Assembly (NCBI GenBank): GCA_937873555.1
Contig: CALMWN010000417.1
Coordinates: 1-28,541 of the forward strand
Length of the DNA: 28,541 nucleotides
Origin: an uncultured Clostridia bacterium
GTDB lineage: Bacteria > Bacillota > Clostridia > Acetivibrionales > CALMWN01
Direction: 5' to 3'
Positions 8,025 through 17,392 of the stretch are shown piece after piece. A program made the translations under genes and the position numbers. The notes beneath the pieces were generated by a model. That model did no database searches and was not told the DNA's origin. It saw nothing but the letters and a program-made list of their open reading frames with translations. Each line of letters opens with the position of its first letter. Within the stretch, counting starts at the first letter, position 1.

Positions 8025-9695
8025 ATGAAGAAAAGTGTCAGATTTCTAGCCCTGATTATTTCAGTGCTGCTGCTGTTCAGTACCATAACCGGCTGCAGCG
8101 GCAGTCAGAAGGATGATGGAAAGACCGGTATTAAGACGGAGAAAAGTGCTTCCAATTCTGCAGAATCCGGCAATGGCGGGGTAGAGCCACTTACCATGCC
8201 TATTACCAAGGAAAAGCTGGATCTTACGTTTTTTATCGCGCTTGATGCTAAAGTAGGGGCTACAATGAAAACCTTCAATGAAATTGCGGCTTTTAAGGAA
8301 ATGGAAAAAATATCCGGCATACACATAGTTTTCCAGCATCCTCCGATAGGCCAGGAACAGGAACAGTTCAACCTTATGCTGGCATCCCAGAACCTTCCCG
8401 ATATCATTTACACAACCTGGCTGAATGTCCCCGGAGGGCCGGCCAAAGCGATCGAGGATAATTCAATCCTCAAACTTAACGATGCTGTAAACAAGTATGC
8501 TCCAAACTTTAAAAAGGACCTTGACGGTTCGGGAGAATCCAGGAAGCAGTTTATTCTGGATGACGGGAGCATATTCATGTTTCCTATGATGTGGCTGGAC
8601 CCGCTGGTCAGAGTCACCCAGGGCCTAAACATAAGGAAAGACTGGCTTGACAAGCTCGGACTCAATATGCCGGCCACCATAGATGACTGGTATACCGTGT
8701 TGAAGGCTTTCAAGGAGAAGGACCCGAACGGAAACGGAAGTGCTGATGAAATTCCGTTTGCGACGACTAAAGTAAGCGACTTCAAACAATTGAGCGGTGC
8801 GTGGGGAATAGATGCGTATGACGGCTTCTATCAGGACAAGGGAAAAATCAAGTATTCTGTTTTGGAGCCCAAATACAAGGATTATCTGGCAACCATGGCC
8901 AAATGGTATAAGGAAGGCCTCATCGACCCTGAGTATATGTCTGTGGACAGCAAAAACTTCGATGCCAAGATTACCGGCAACAAGGTGGGAGCATTTGTGG
9001 GCAGCGTTTCGGGCAATATGGGCAGGTACATGAATCTCATGGCTCCCAAGGATCCCAAATTCCAACTGGCTGGAGTTCCATGGCCTTCAGGTGATGCCGG
9101 AAAGCCCTATGTAGCCTATGCCGGAAATATAAAAGCCACTCCTGGGCATGGGGCAGCCCTTGGCGCTAAAAACAAGCATGTGAAGGAATCTGTAAAATGG
9201 CTTGATTACTTTCACACCGATGAGGGGCATAACCTGTTTACTTACGGCATACAGGGCGAAAGCTATGTGATGAAGGATGGAAAACCGACATTCACCGATA
9301 AGGTGCTGAAAAGCCCCGAGGGACTTTCAATTGACCAGGCTGTTTCAAAATACTGCCTGCCTCACGCACCCATCCCCATAGTAAGGGATCCCGAAGCCTT
9401 CAAGCAAATACAGCTTGCTTTGCCTGTGCAGAAGGAAGCAGTGACAGCGTGGGGAAAAGCGGATACATCCTTGCTTATACCCACCCTGACGCCTACCAGG
9501 GATGAAAGTTCGAGGATTGCTGCGATCATGAATGAAGTCACAACCTATGAAAACGAATTTACAACAAAAATCATAATGGGTGCTGAACCGATGAGCAACT
9601 TTGAAAAACATGTGAACAACATAAAAGGAATGGGTATTGATGAGGCTGTTAAAATAATGCAGGCGGCATACGACAGGTTTAACGCAAGAAAATAG
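8025..9695 (+). CDS. ABC transporter solute-binding lipoprotein (LplA/LipO type)
   Basis: First gene of the sulfatase operon; a 556-residue extracellular lipoprotein that should capture an oligosaccharide for the two permeases at 12526-14376. The lipobox TITGC places the lipidated Cys at residue 24. The mature protein carries the family opening EPLTMPITKEKLDLTF and a DPNGNGSADEIPF loop. The start at 8025 is chosen because AAGGAGG lies just upstream and the signal peptide begins there; an in-frame ATG 57 bases earlier lies in the promoter. It is a clear paralogue of the product of 3581-5257, with similarity over the whole length. The stop overlaps the ribosome site of the first sulfatase 10 bases on, so the two are tightly coupled. 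Its ligand is probably sulfated, given the five sulfatases behind it. Confidence 0.92.
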   Translation: MKKSVRFLALIISVLLLFSTITGCSGSQKDDGKTGIKTEKSASNSAESGNGGVEPLTMPITKEKLDLTFFIALDAKVGATMKTFNEIAAFKEMEKISGIHIVFQHPPIGQEQEQFNLMLASQNLPDIIYTTWLNVPGGPAKAIEDNSILKLNDAVNKYAPNFKKDLDGSGESRKQFILDDGSIFMFPMMWLDPLVRVTQGLNIRKDWLDKLGLNMPATIDDWYTVLKAFKEKDPNGNGSADEIPFATTKVSDFKQLSGAWGIDAYDGFYQDKGKIKYSVLEPKYKDYLATMAKWYKEGLIDPEYMSVDSKNFDAKITGNKVGAFVGSVSGNMGRYMNLMAPKDPKFQLAGVPWPSGDAGKPYVAYAGNIKATPGHGAALGAKNKHVKESVKWLDYFHTDEGHNLFTYGIQGESYVMKDGKPTFTDKVLKSPEGLSIDQAVSKYCLPHAPIPIVRDPEAFKQIQLALPVQKEAVTAWGKADTSLLIPTLTPTRDESSRIAAIMNEVTTYENEFTTKIIMGAEPMSNFEKHVNNIKGMGIDEAVKIMQAAYDRFNARK

Positions 9696-9705
9696 GAGGG
9701 CGACA

Positions 9706-11106
9706 ATGAATAAAAGACCCAATATATTATTTCTAATGACAGATCAGCAGCAGAAAAATACGATAGTTCCAGGCTCACAGTGCCTGACTCCAAACCTGGA
9801 CAGGTTGTGCCGTGAAGGAACCTTTTTCTCAAGGGCGTATACAACCAACGCAATTTGTTCACCTGCCCGTGCAAGCCTCATGACAGGACTGCTTCCCCAT
9901 AATCACGGCATGGTGGATTGTACCCACACTGTCGACGATTACCGGGCAAATTACCGCTCCGATAAAAATACACTCAGCATGCAGCTGAAAAGTGAGGGTT
10001 ATAGTGCGGGATACTTTGGAAAATGGCATATTGAAAGGACTATGAACCTCGGTAATTATGGGTTTGATGAGTATGTAACGGAAAAGGACCTTCCCCGTCA
10101 TACTCCCAAGTCAATCGTAAAAAAGACTACGGTAGAGCAGAAGGGCTATGGAGATACAATTGTTTGTGCGGTAAGCGGAGAGAAGGAGGAAGATACTGAA
10201 GAGTATCATATCTACTCAAAAGCGATCGACTTTATCGAAAGGGCTTCAAAGAAAAATGAACCGTGGTTTACCTTTGTATCAACCAGGGGGCCTCATGACC
10301 CGTATATTGTTCCCGAGGAATTCTACTCTCTGTATGACCCAAAGACAATAAAACAACCTGAAAGCTTTCACGATAGAATGAAGGATAAACCTGGTATCTA
10401 CAGAAGGATTAAGAGCGTCTGGGACGATCTGAAATGGGAGGATTACCAGGAGATAACCGCTTGCTATTATGCCTTCTGCTCGCTGATAGACGCACAGGTG
10501 GGCAGAATCCTCAAAGCATTGGAGAAAACCGGTCAGGCTGACAATACAATAGTTGTTTATACTACCGACCACGGTGATTTCATGGGAGCTCACGGGCTTT
10601 TGTGCAAAGGCGTCCCTGCATTTGAGGAGGTATATAATATTCCGCTGGTTATAAAATGGCCTCATAGTGGATTGAAGAACAATACCTGCGACACATATCT
10701 GAACACCCATGACCTGGCGCCTACGCTGCTTGAGATGGCAGGCTGCAGGCCTCTGGAAGGAATCGACGGAAGCTCGATAGTCCCGTACATCAAGGGTGAG
10801 GCCGGGCTTCCAAAAAGATTCGCTTTCTCCGAATTCCACGGGCAGAGGTTCTTCTATACCCAGAGGATAATATGGGAGGATGGCTATAAATATGTATTCA
10901 ACGGATTTGATGAAGACGAATTCTATGATCTGAATAAAGATCCTCACGAATTGTTCAATCTTATTGATGATATCAATTACAGCCGGATAATAGAAGGAAT
11001 GGCATCAAAGATGTGGGGTGTCGTCAAGGAATCGGGAGATTTCAACCTGGAGAAATCAAAGTATTTCATGTTCAGGTTTGCTCCTGTCGGCCCTGACGGC
11101 ATTTAA
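9706..11106 (+). CDS. Sulfatase, family S1, Cys-type
   Basis: A 466-residue type I sulfatase that would hydrolyse sulfate esters. The N-terminus goes straight into the alkaline-phosphatase-like core (NILFLMTDQQ, metal ligand D13), with no signal peptide, so it is probably cytoplasmic. The formylglycine motif is C51-S-P-A-R55 in the full signature CSPARASLMTG. Further active-site segments are visible: GYFGKWHIE, TRGPHDPY and YTTDHGDFMGAHGLLCKG. The C-terminal FNGFDEDEFYDLNKDPHELFN is the usual subdomain of this family. The Cys must be oxidised to formylglycine, by anSME in an anaerobe. The ribosome site GGAGGG overlaps the stop of the binding-protein gene. The exact substrate (sugar and position) is not readable from sequence. 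Confidence 0.93.
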   Translation: MNKRPNILFLMTDQQQKNTIVPGSQCLTPNLDRLCREGTFFSRAYTTNAICSPARASLMTGLLPHNHGMVDCTHTVDDYRANYRSDKNTLSMQLKSEGYSAGYFGKWHIERTMNLGNYGFDEYVTEKDLPRHTPKSIVKKTTVEQKGYGDTIVCAVSGEKEEDTEEYHIYSKAIDFIERASKKNEPWFTFVSTRGPHDPYIVPEEFYSLYDPKTIKQPESFHDRMKDKPGIYRRIKSVWDDLKWEDYQEITACYYAFCSLIDAQVGRILKALEKTGQADNTIVVYTTDHGDFMGAHGLLCKGVPAFEEVYNIPLVIKWPHSGLKNNTCDTYLNTHDLAPTLLEMAGCRPLEGIDGSSIVPYIKGEAGLPKRFAFSEFHGQRFFYTQRIIWEDGYKYVFNGFDEDEFYDLNKDPHELFNLIDDINYSRIIEGMASKMWGVVKESGDFNLEKSKYFMFRFAPVGPDGI

Positions 11107-11188
11107 AGCAAGTGTGAGGTTAATGCGCATTTTACGATTTACAGAGACAAAACTATAAATCATACAGCCTTGCAATGGGGGATAAATA

Positions 11189-12499
11189 ATGAATATTGTT
11201 TATATTCATACACATGATAGCGGCAGATACATACAGCCATACGGGTATGCCGTGCCCACCCCTAATCTGATGGAGCTGGCAAGGGAGGGGACCCTGTTCA
11301 GAAACGCCTACTGTGCGGGTCCCACATGCTCTCCTAGCCGAGCTGCGCTGCTTACGGGGATGTCACCGCATTCCTGCGGAATGCTGGGCCTTGCCCACAG
11401 GGGTTTCAGGTTAAATGACTACAGCAGGCACCTGACACAGTTTTTAAATCAAAAGGGCTTTGAGACTGTTCTGTGCGGAGTGCAGCATGAGGCTCCTGCT
11501 GCTCAGGCATCAGGCTTGATAGGGTATCAGAAGGTGCTGAAAAGTGAAAGGCTGGATAACGGAAACTTAAAGGATGTTGACAATGCGGAACTTGCAGCCG
11601 GATACATAACTCAAAAAAAAGACAGGCCTTTTTTTCTGGCATTTGGGATGGTCAATACCCACCGGGAATTTCCCGGGATTGACGAAGAAACAAACCCCAA
11701 TTATGTTATGCCTCCCTTCCCTGTAGCGGACATGCCTGACTGCAGAAAGGATTTTGCAGCATTTGTTTCATCGGCTAAGATTGCCGACAGGTGTGTGGGA
11801 ATCATAATGAATGCACTTAAGGAATCAGGACATGAAGAAGATACCCTTGTCTTCTTTACCACAGACCACGGCATCGCATTTCCTGGAATGAAGTGCAATC
11901 TTTTCGATACCGGCATAGGCATTTCCCTGATCATGAAATGGCCGGGGAATAGCAGGAAAGGTGAGGTTGTGGATTCTCTTGTTTCTCACATTGACATATT
12001 TCCGACCATCTGTGACCTGCTGAAGGTTGAAAAACCGGCATGGCTGGAAGGCAAATCCATGATGCCCTTGTTCAGTGGGGAGACCGGGGAGATAAGGGAT
12101 GAAATTTTTTCAGAGGTTACTTTCCATGCCGCTTATGAACCGATGAGATGCATACGTACAAAAAGATACAAGCTCATCAGGCATTATGGCAAACACAGCG
12201 GCATTGTGCCATGCAATATTGATGACGGCTTCTGTAAAAACTTCATGGTGAAACACGGCTGGCTGGAGAAGAAAAGAGACAGTGAAATGCTTTTCGATTT
12301 ATTTCTTGATCCGGTTGAAAGAGTAAACCTGATACCGGATGTTTCTTACAGGGAAATCCATGAAAATTTATCCGGGCGCCTGGAAGACTGGATGAGAAGT
12401 ACCGGGGACCCGCTTATTAATGGAGATGCAGCCATGCCTGAAGGGGCAAGAATAAACAAGAGCACCTGCCTTAGCCCGAAAGATACCGATTACATTTGA
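11189..12499 (+). CDS. Sulfatase, family S1, sulfamidase (N-sulfoglucosamine sulfohydrolase)-like
   Basis: A 436-residue Cys-type sulfatase. The motif is C47-S-P-S-R51 (CSPSRAALLTG). Several features recall heparan N-sulfatases rather than O-sulfatases: the opening HTHDSGRYIQPYGY, the segment SPHSCGMLGLAHRGFRLNDY after the motif, and the second metal-site region TTDHGIAFPGMKCNLFDTG, which matches the sulfamidase pattern D-[HN]-G-I-x-F-P. An N-sulfate or sulfamate substrate is thus an inference with fair support. There is no signal peptide, so it probably acts in the cytoplasm. An 82-bp gap separates it from the previous sulfatase, and a GGGG ribosome site lies 9 bases before the ATG. It is followed directly by the permease genes. 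Confidence 0.88.
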   Translation: MNIVYIHTHDSGRYIQPYGYAVPTPNLMELAREGTLFRNAYCAGPTCSPSRAALLTGMSPHSCGMLGLAHRGFRLNDYSRHLTQFLNQKGFETVLCGVQHEAPAAQASGLIGYQKVLKSERLDNGNLKDVDNAELAAGYITQKKDRPFFLAFGMVNTHREFPGIDEETNPNYVMPPFPVADMPDCRKDFAAFVSSAKIADRCVGIIMNALKESGHEEDTLVFFTTDHGIAFPGMKCNLFDTGIGISLIMKWPGNSRKGEVVDSLVSHIDIFPTICDLLKVEKPAWLEGKSMMPLFSGETGEIRDEIFSEVTFHAAYEPMRCIRTKRYKLIRHYGKHSGIVPCNIDDGFCKNFMVKHGWLEKKRDSEMLFDLFLDPVERVNLIPDVSYREIHENLSGRLEDWMRSTGDPLINGDAAMPEGARINKSTCLSPKDTDYI

Positions 12500-12525
12500 T
12501 TTTATTTTTAGGAAAGGGGTCTGCT

Positions 12526-13482
12526 ATGACTGAGCTTAAGATGGAAAATAAGGCTCTCAATCACAAGATAACCAGGCTTGGCAGTTATCTGGCTAAAGAC
12601 TTTGCCAAGTTCAAACATCTTTATATTATGATCATACCTGTGATTATCTACTATACTGTATTTCATTACTGGCCTATGTATGGTGCACAAATAGCGTTCA
12701 AGGATTTCAGTCCCGGGAAGGGCATATGGGGGAGTCCATGGATCGGCTTTAGGCATTTTGTCAGTTTCTTTAACGGCGTATACTTTGCCAGGGTGTTGAA
12801 GAATACGGTACTGATTAATCTGTATGGCCTCATTTTTGGGTTTCCGGCACCAATCGTACTTGCACTGCTATTGAATGAAATAAGAAGCAATATCTATAAA
12901 AGATTGGTTCAGACAGTAAGCTACCTGCCGCATTTCATATCCATCATGGTAATATGCGGCATGATCATAGATTTTACCGCAAAAGACGGAATAGTAAACG
13001 ATATTATTGTCTTTTTCGGAGGAGACAGGGGTGCACTGCTTCTAAAACCTGAGCTGTTCAGGTCCCTGTATGTGAGTACAGATATCTGGCAGCAGGTAGG
13101 ATGGGGATCAATAATCTACCTTTCCGCACTGACTGCAATAGACCCGCAGCTTTATGAAGCTGCCATAATAGACGGGGCAGGGCGCTGGAGGCAGGTCTGG
13201 CATATCACTCTGCCGGGAATAGCGCCGACAATAGTAATATTATTGATTTTGAGGCTTGGGCAAATGATGAATGTCGGCTTCGAGAAAATCATCCTTCTAT
13301 ACAACCCTACTACTTATCAGACTGCAGATGTGATATCTTCATTTGTGTATCGTAAGGGCCTTCTGGAGTTCAGCTACAGCTTCAGCTCTGCTGTCGGGCT
13401 GTTCAATTCCATCATTAATTTTGCCCTGCTGATGAGTGCCAACTGGATCAGTAGAAAATTGAATGAAACAAGTCTGTGGTGA
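12526..13482 (+). CDS. ABC sugar transporter permease, LplB type
   Basis: A 318-residue inner-membrane permease with about six transmembrane helices. The first helix opens with HLYIMIIPVIIYYTVFHYWPMYG, the hallmark of LplB-like permeases. The cytoplasmic EAA loop that docks the ATPase reads YEAAIIDGAGRWRQVWHITLP. The start at 12526 is chosen for its GGAAAGGGG site 6 bases upstream; a longer reading from a TTG at 12496 overlaps the previous stop and adds nothing family-like. It forms a heterodimer with the next gene product. No ATPase gene is in the locus, as usual for this family, which uses a shared MsmX/MsmK-type ATPase coded elsewhere. Confidence 0.92.
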   Translation: MTELKMENKALNHKITRLGSYLAKDFAKFKHLYIMIIPVIIYYTVFHYWPMYGAQIAFKDFSPGKGIWGSPWIGFRHFVSFFNGVYFARVLKNTVLINLYGLIFGFPAPIVLALLLNEIRSNIYKRLVQTVSYLPHFISIMVICGMIIDFTAKDGIVNDIIVFFGGDRGALLLKPELFRSLYVSTDIWQQVGWGSIIYLSALTAIDPQLYEAAIIDGAGRWRQVWHITLPGIAPTIVILLILRLGQMMNVGFEKIILLYNPTTYQTADVISSFVYRKGLLEFSYSFSSAVGLFNSIINFALLMSANWISRKLNETSLW

Positions 13483-13494
13483 GGAGGAGAAGCA

Positions 13495-14376
13495 GTGATT
13501 ACAAAAAGAAGTGCAGGAGAAATTGTTTTTGATTATTTGAATATTATACTGACAGCCGTCTTGATGCTGTTAACCATATACCCTTTCGTGTATGTAGCTT
13601 TTGCCTCAGTGAGCAGTCCGACGTCATTGGTGGCGCACAGGGGGATTTTACTGGCTCCTCTGGGCTTTGAACTGGGCTCTTACGTGATGGTTTTCAAAAA
13701 CCCGATGATCACGGCAGGCTATATAAATACATTAATCTATGTTATACTGGGAACATGCCTGAATCTTCTGATGACCTCACTGGCAGCCTATGTTCTGTCC
13801 AGGAAGGGGTATTTCTGGAAGAATTTCATAATGTTTTATATTGTGTTCACCATGATTTTCGGTGGAGGCCTGATACCATTTTACCTTACAGTGAAGCAGC
13901 TGGGTATGGTGGATACCAGATGGGCCCTGATAATACCCGTAGCAATGAGTACCTATAACATGATAATAATGAGGACCTCCTTTGCCGCGATACCAGACAG
14001 CATGGAGGAATCGGCCAAAATCGACGGTGCAAGCGATTTTACAGTATTATTCCGCATAATTATCCCGCTTTCCATGCCGGTAATTGCGGTTATGATACTG
14101 TTCTACGGCGTATATCATTGGAATGCGTGGTTTAATGCAATGATTTTTTTAAGGAACAGGGAACTCTATCCTCTGCAGCTTGTGCTGAGGGAAATTCTGA
14201 TAGCCAGCAGCACCGATACGATGACGACTACGGTGAGTGGGCTTGACAAGGAGCCTGTCGGAGAGACGGTCAAGTATGCCACAATAATGGTCGCTACTTT
14301 ACCCATACTGTTCATCTATCCTTTTTTACAGAAATATTTTGTAAAAGGCATCATGATTGGAGCATTGAAGGGATAA
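13495..14376 (+). CDS. ABC sugar transporter permease, YtcP/LplC (MalG) type
   Basis: A 293-residue permease with about six membrane helices, partner of the preceding LplB-type protein. The EAA loop reads MEESAKIDGASDFTVLFRII, and the protein ends in the usual QKYFVKGIMIGALKG tail of the YtcP/LplC family. The start is a GTG, supported by a GAGGAGGAG ribosome site that overlaps the TGA of the upstream permease, so translation of the two is probably coupled. The sulfatase gene that follows starts 16 bases after the stop with its own GGAGGT site. Confidence 0.92.
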   Translation: MITKRSAGEIVFDYLNIILTAVLMLLTIYPFVYVAFASVSSPTSLVAHRGILLAPLGFELGSYVMVFKNPMITAGYINTLIYVILGTCLNLLMTSLAAYVLSRKGYFWKNFIMFYIVFTMIFGGGLIPFYLTVKQLGMVDTRWALIIPVAMSTYNMIIMRTSFAAIPDSMEESAKIDGASDFTVLFRIIIPLSMPVIAVMILFYGVYHWNAWFNAMIFLRNRELYPLQLVLREILIASSTDTMTTTVSGLDKEPVGETVKYATIMVATLPILFIYPFLQKYFVKGIMIGALKG

Positions 14377-14391
14377 TGCAGGAGGTTTGCC

Positions 14392-15852
14392 ATGAAAACC
14401 GTTTTTATACTTATGGATTCATTGAACAGGCATTACCTGAATGCATACGGTAATAGCCTTATCAGCACTCCAAACATAGACCGGCTTGCCCGAAGGGGAG
14501 TTGTTTTCGACAATCATTACTGCGGCTCGCTTCCATGCATGCCGGCACGGCGGGAAATCATGACGGGACGTCTGAATTTCCTCGAGGCTCCATGGGGTCC
14601 GGTAGAGCCCTGGGATGACTGCCTGCCTGTGGAACTCCGGGATCAAAAAGGTACTTACAGCCATATGGTCACTGATCATTATCATTATTTCCACGGTGGA
14701 GGAGAAGGGTACCATACCCTGTTTGACACCTGGGAGTTCGAGCGTGGACAGGAAGGCGACGTATGGCACCCGTTGGTCAAACAGCCGGAGACACCGCCTT
14801 TTAGAGGGAAAAACCGCAGGGCTTACTGGGTTAACCGCGAATTTACAGATTCCGAGCGTGAAGAGGATTACCCGACACCCAGATGTTTTATGCGGGCCAT
14901 TGACTTCCTGGAGAACAATCATGCCGAGGATAACTGGCTTCTGCACCTTGAAGTATTCGACCCCCACGAACCATTTGTATGCCCGAAAAAGTATTTCGAT
15001 ATGTATGACGACAACTGGGACGGAAGATTTCACTTTGATTGGCCTCCATATGCACCGGTGACTGAAGGACCGGAAGCGGTTCTGCACATAAGGAGGAGCT
15101 ATGCAGCTGTTCTGACAATGGCAGATGTCTGGCTTGGCAAATTTCTTGATAAAATGGATGAGCTTGATTTGTGGAAGGACACAACGCTTATTCTTACCAC
15201 AGACCATGGCCATCTTCTTGGCGAACACGGGTACTGGGCAAAGAATTACATGTTTGATTACCAGGAGCTTGTACATATTCCTCTTATCATCTGCACACCA
15301 GGGACGGCTTCCTGTGGGAAGCGGGTAACTGCATTAACGGCAACGATGGATGTAATGCCCACCCTGATGGAATTGTACGGGGCAGAAGCCCCCGAAGGTG
15401 TACATGGCAAATCGCTGCTCCACCTGCTGGAGCGTGACGGAGATCATCATGATGCCGTTCTTTACGGGTATTTCGGAAAGGACATCAATATGTTTGACGG
15501 GTGCTATACATATTGCCGTCAGCCTATTGAGGGTTCTGACGTCTACCACCATACTGCCATGCCCAGGGCAACTGCAGGCTTTATAAAACGCGATGCACTG
15601 GCTTCTGCCGGGACGGGAATTTTTCTGAAGCATTGTCATGACATACCTCATTTCCGAATAAAACGAAAATCCCGAAAACATATGAATGCACCTGACTTTA
15701 ACCCCATATATGATATTTCGAGCGATCCTGAGCAGAAGAATCCGGTATTTGATGAAATACTGGAAAGAAGGCTGGCCGGCAGAATGAAAGAGCTGCTGGA
15801 CCGGTTCGATGCTCCGGAGTGTCAATATGTGCGCATGGGATTCAAAAATTAG
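14392..15852 (+). CDS. Sulfatase, family S1, Cys-type
   Basis: A 486-residue sulfatase without signal peptide. The first metal ligand is D9 (VFILMDSLNRHYLNAYG), and the formylglycine motif is C49-M-P-A-R53 (CMPARREIMTGR). The residue after Cys is Met rather than the common Ser/Thr/Ala; C-x-P-x-R itself is intact. After it comes NFLEAPWGPVEPWDD, a segment seen in a distinct clade of bacterial sulfatases. The C-terminal active-site block is TTDHGHLLGEHGYWAKN. Substrate unknown. It is in the same operon as the permeases, 16 bases behind the second. Confidence 0.92.
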   Translation: MKTVFILMDSLNRHYLNAYGNSLISTPNIDRLARRGVVFDNHYCGSLPCMPARREIMTGRLNFLEAPWGPVEPWDDCLPVELRDQKGTYSHMVTDHYHYFHGGGEGYHTLFDTWEFERGQEGDVWHPLVKQPETPPFRGKNRRAYWVNREFTDSEREEDYPTPRCFMRAIDFLENNHAEDNWLLHLEVFDPHEPFVCPKKYFDMYDDNWDGRFHFDWPPYAPVTEGPEAVLHIRRSYAAVLTMADVWLGKFLDKMDELDLWKDTTLILTTDHGHLLGEHGYWAKNYMFDYQELVHIPLIICTPGTASCGKRVTALTATMDVMPTLMELYGAEAPEGVHGKSLLHLLERDGDHHDAVLYGYFGKDINMFDGCYTYCRQPIEGSDVYHHTAMPRATAGFIKRDALASAGTGIFLKHCHDIPHFRIKRKSRKHMNAPDFNPIYDISSDPEQKNPVFDEILERRLAGRMKELLDRFDAPECQYVRMGFKN

Positions 15853-15888
15853 CTTATTTTATATATTGACTAAAAAGGAGTATAGCAT

Positions 15889-17334
15889 ATGAATGTGGTA
15901 TTTATTTTCGCCGACCAGCACAATCCGCAGTTCTGCGGGTGTTATGGAGGTATGACCAGGACTCCGAATATTGATTCCATTTCTTCAGATGGAGTACGTT
16001 TTGAAAATGCATACACAAATAGCCCGCTTTGCGTACCATCACGCGCAAGCATGTTTACCAGCAGATATGTTCATGAGATAGCAGCATGGGACAATTGCTT
16101 TCCATACAATGGAAAGGTCCCGGGATGGGGCAGTTATCTGAGAGACAACGGTGTACTGCTTACTACGATTGGAAAGCTGGACTTTAAAGCCAATACCGAT
16201 CATGGCATAGAGGATGAACGGCTGATACACGACAGGGACAGCTTTGACGTTGTCGGGTTGTTCAGGGAGCCTCCCGCTGTTCCGCGAAAGCTTTATCATA
16301 TGAAGAACAATTGGGAAATACGGCCCAGAGAGCCCGGAACAATAATTGAACATGAGGTAAAGGTAGCGGATGAAGCTGTCAACTGGCTTTTAAATGAAAG
16401 ACCGGAGGACAGGCAGTGGGTCCTTAATATAAACTTCAGCAAGCCGCATTCCCCATGGACTCCACGTAAGGACCTCCTGGATTATTATATGGAGAAGATC
16501 AATAATTTGGGTGAAAAATACAAACAGGATTATGACGGGCTTCATGAAGTTGACAAGGCCCAAAGTGTACATACCTGCGGCTACGTTTTTGACAATGAAT
16601 GCGTAAAACTGTCGCATGCTGCATACCATGCAACAATTGAGGAGCATGACGAGAATGTGGGGAAGGTGTTGGAGACACTTGAGGCACTGGGAATACGGGA
16701 TGAGGTGCTGATAGTCTACAGCTCGGACCACGGAGAGATGGCCAGGGCTCATGGCGCATGGGAAAAAATATCGTTGTATGAAGACTCAATAAGGGTACCC
16801 ATGATTATTAGCGGACCCGGAGTACCGAAAAATAAAGTGATCAAAGCTCCTGTATCTTTAATTGACGTTTTCCCCACAATAAATGAAGCTTTGGGTAATG
16901 AACCGGCAGTATTCAGCCGGGGAAAATCACTGCTGACGCTTGCAAAAACAGGTAATGATGCAGAAAGGCCGGATTATGTTTTCTCAGAATCCCATGCGAA
17001 CGGGAGGATTGCAGCTTCTTACACAATACGTAAGGATGACTGGAAGCTGATCGAATATGTGGGCTATGAACCATTATTATTTAACCTGAAGGATGATCCA
17101 GATGAAATGAACAATTTGGGAGATACGCGAAAACATGACCCTCTAGTGGAAAAGAAACTGGAGGAGCTGAGAAAAATACTTTATTCTGTTTGTTCTCCGG
17201 AAGGTGTGGACCTACAGGCAAGGTATGATCAAAACTGCCTTAAGGAAGAACTGGCAAGCACAGGACGGCTGCAGAAGGAGTTGGCCAAAAGGGGCTTTCA
17301 ACCTTCAACAGAGAAGCTTATACCTATGGACTGA
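15889..17334 (+). CDS. Sulfatase, family S1, Cys-type
   Basis: A 481-residue sulfatase without signal peptide. The first metal ligand is D9 (FIFADQHNPQFCGCYG), and the formylglycine motif is C48-V-P-S-R52. Unlike its neighbours, the signature ends MFTSR instead of L-x-TG, so the normally conserved Gly is Ser. The C-terminal block YSSDHGEMARAHGAWEKISLYEDSIRVPM resembles choline-sulfatase-like enzymes, although AR replaces the usual G-E before the His. The C-terminal MNNLG and surrounding FNLKDDPDE are typical of the family. Ribosome site AAGGAG precedes the ATG by 9 bases. Substrate unknown. Confidence 0.91.
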   Translation: MNVVFIFADQHNPQFCGCYGGMTRTPNIDSISSDGVRFENAYTNSPLCVPSRASMFTSRYVHEIAAWDNCFPYNGKVPGWGSYLRDNGVLLTTIGKLDFKANTDHGIEDERLIHDRDSFDVVGLFREPPAVPRKLYHMKNNWEIRPREPGTIIEHEVKVADEAVNWLLNERPEDRQWVLNINFSKPHSPWTPRKDLLDYYMEKINNLGEKYKQDYDGLHEVDKAQSVHTCGYVFDNECVKLSHAAYHATIEEHDENVGKVLETLEALGIRDEVLIVYSSDHGEMARAHGAWEKISLYEDSIRVPMIISGPGVPKNKVIKAPVSLIDVFPTINEALGNEPAVFSRGKSLLTLAKTGNDAERPDYVFSESHANGRIAASYTIRKDDWKLIEYVGYEPLLFNLKDDPDEMNNLGDTRKHDPLVEKKLEELRKILYSVCSPEGVDLQARYDQNCLKEELASTGRLQKELAKRGFQPSTEKLIPMD

Positions 17335-17392
17335 CCCTTCGGTGTTTAGATTTAAAGTTCGTTATCAAAAGTAACAATTAAGGGGGAGAAGA

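Noticed and set aside
12496..12525. Upstream TTG start for the LplB-type permease
   Set aside because: It overlaps the previous stop, and the ribosome site GGAAAGGGG lies within this stretch, directly before the ATG at 12526.
14419..15276. Long minus-strand open frame (285 codons) opposite a sulfatase gene
   Set aside because: It lies wholly opposite a clearly conserved sulfatase, and its translation resembles no family and has biased composition.
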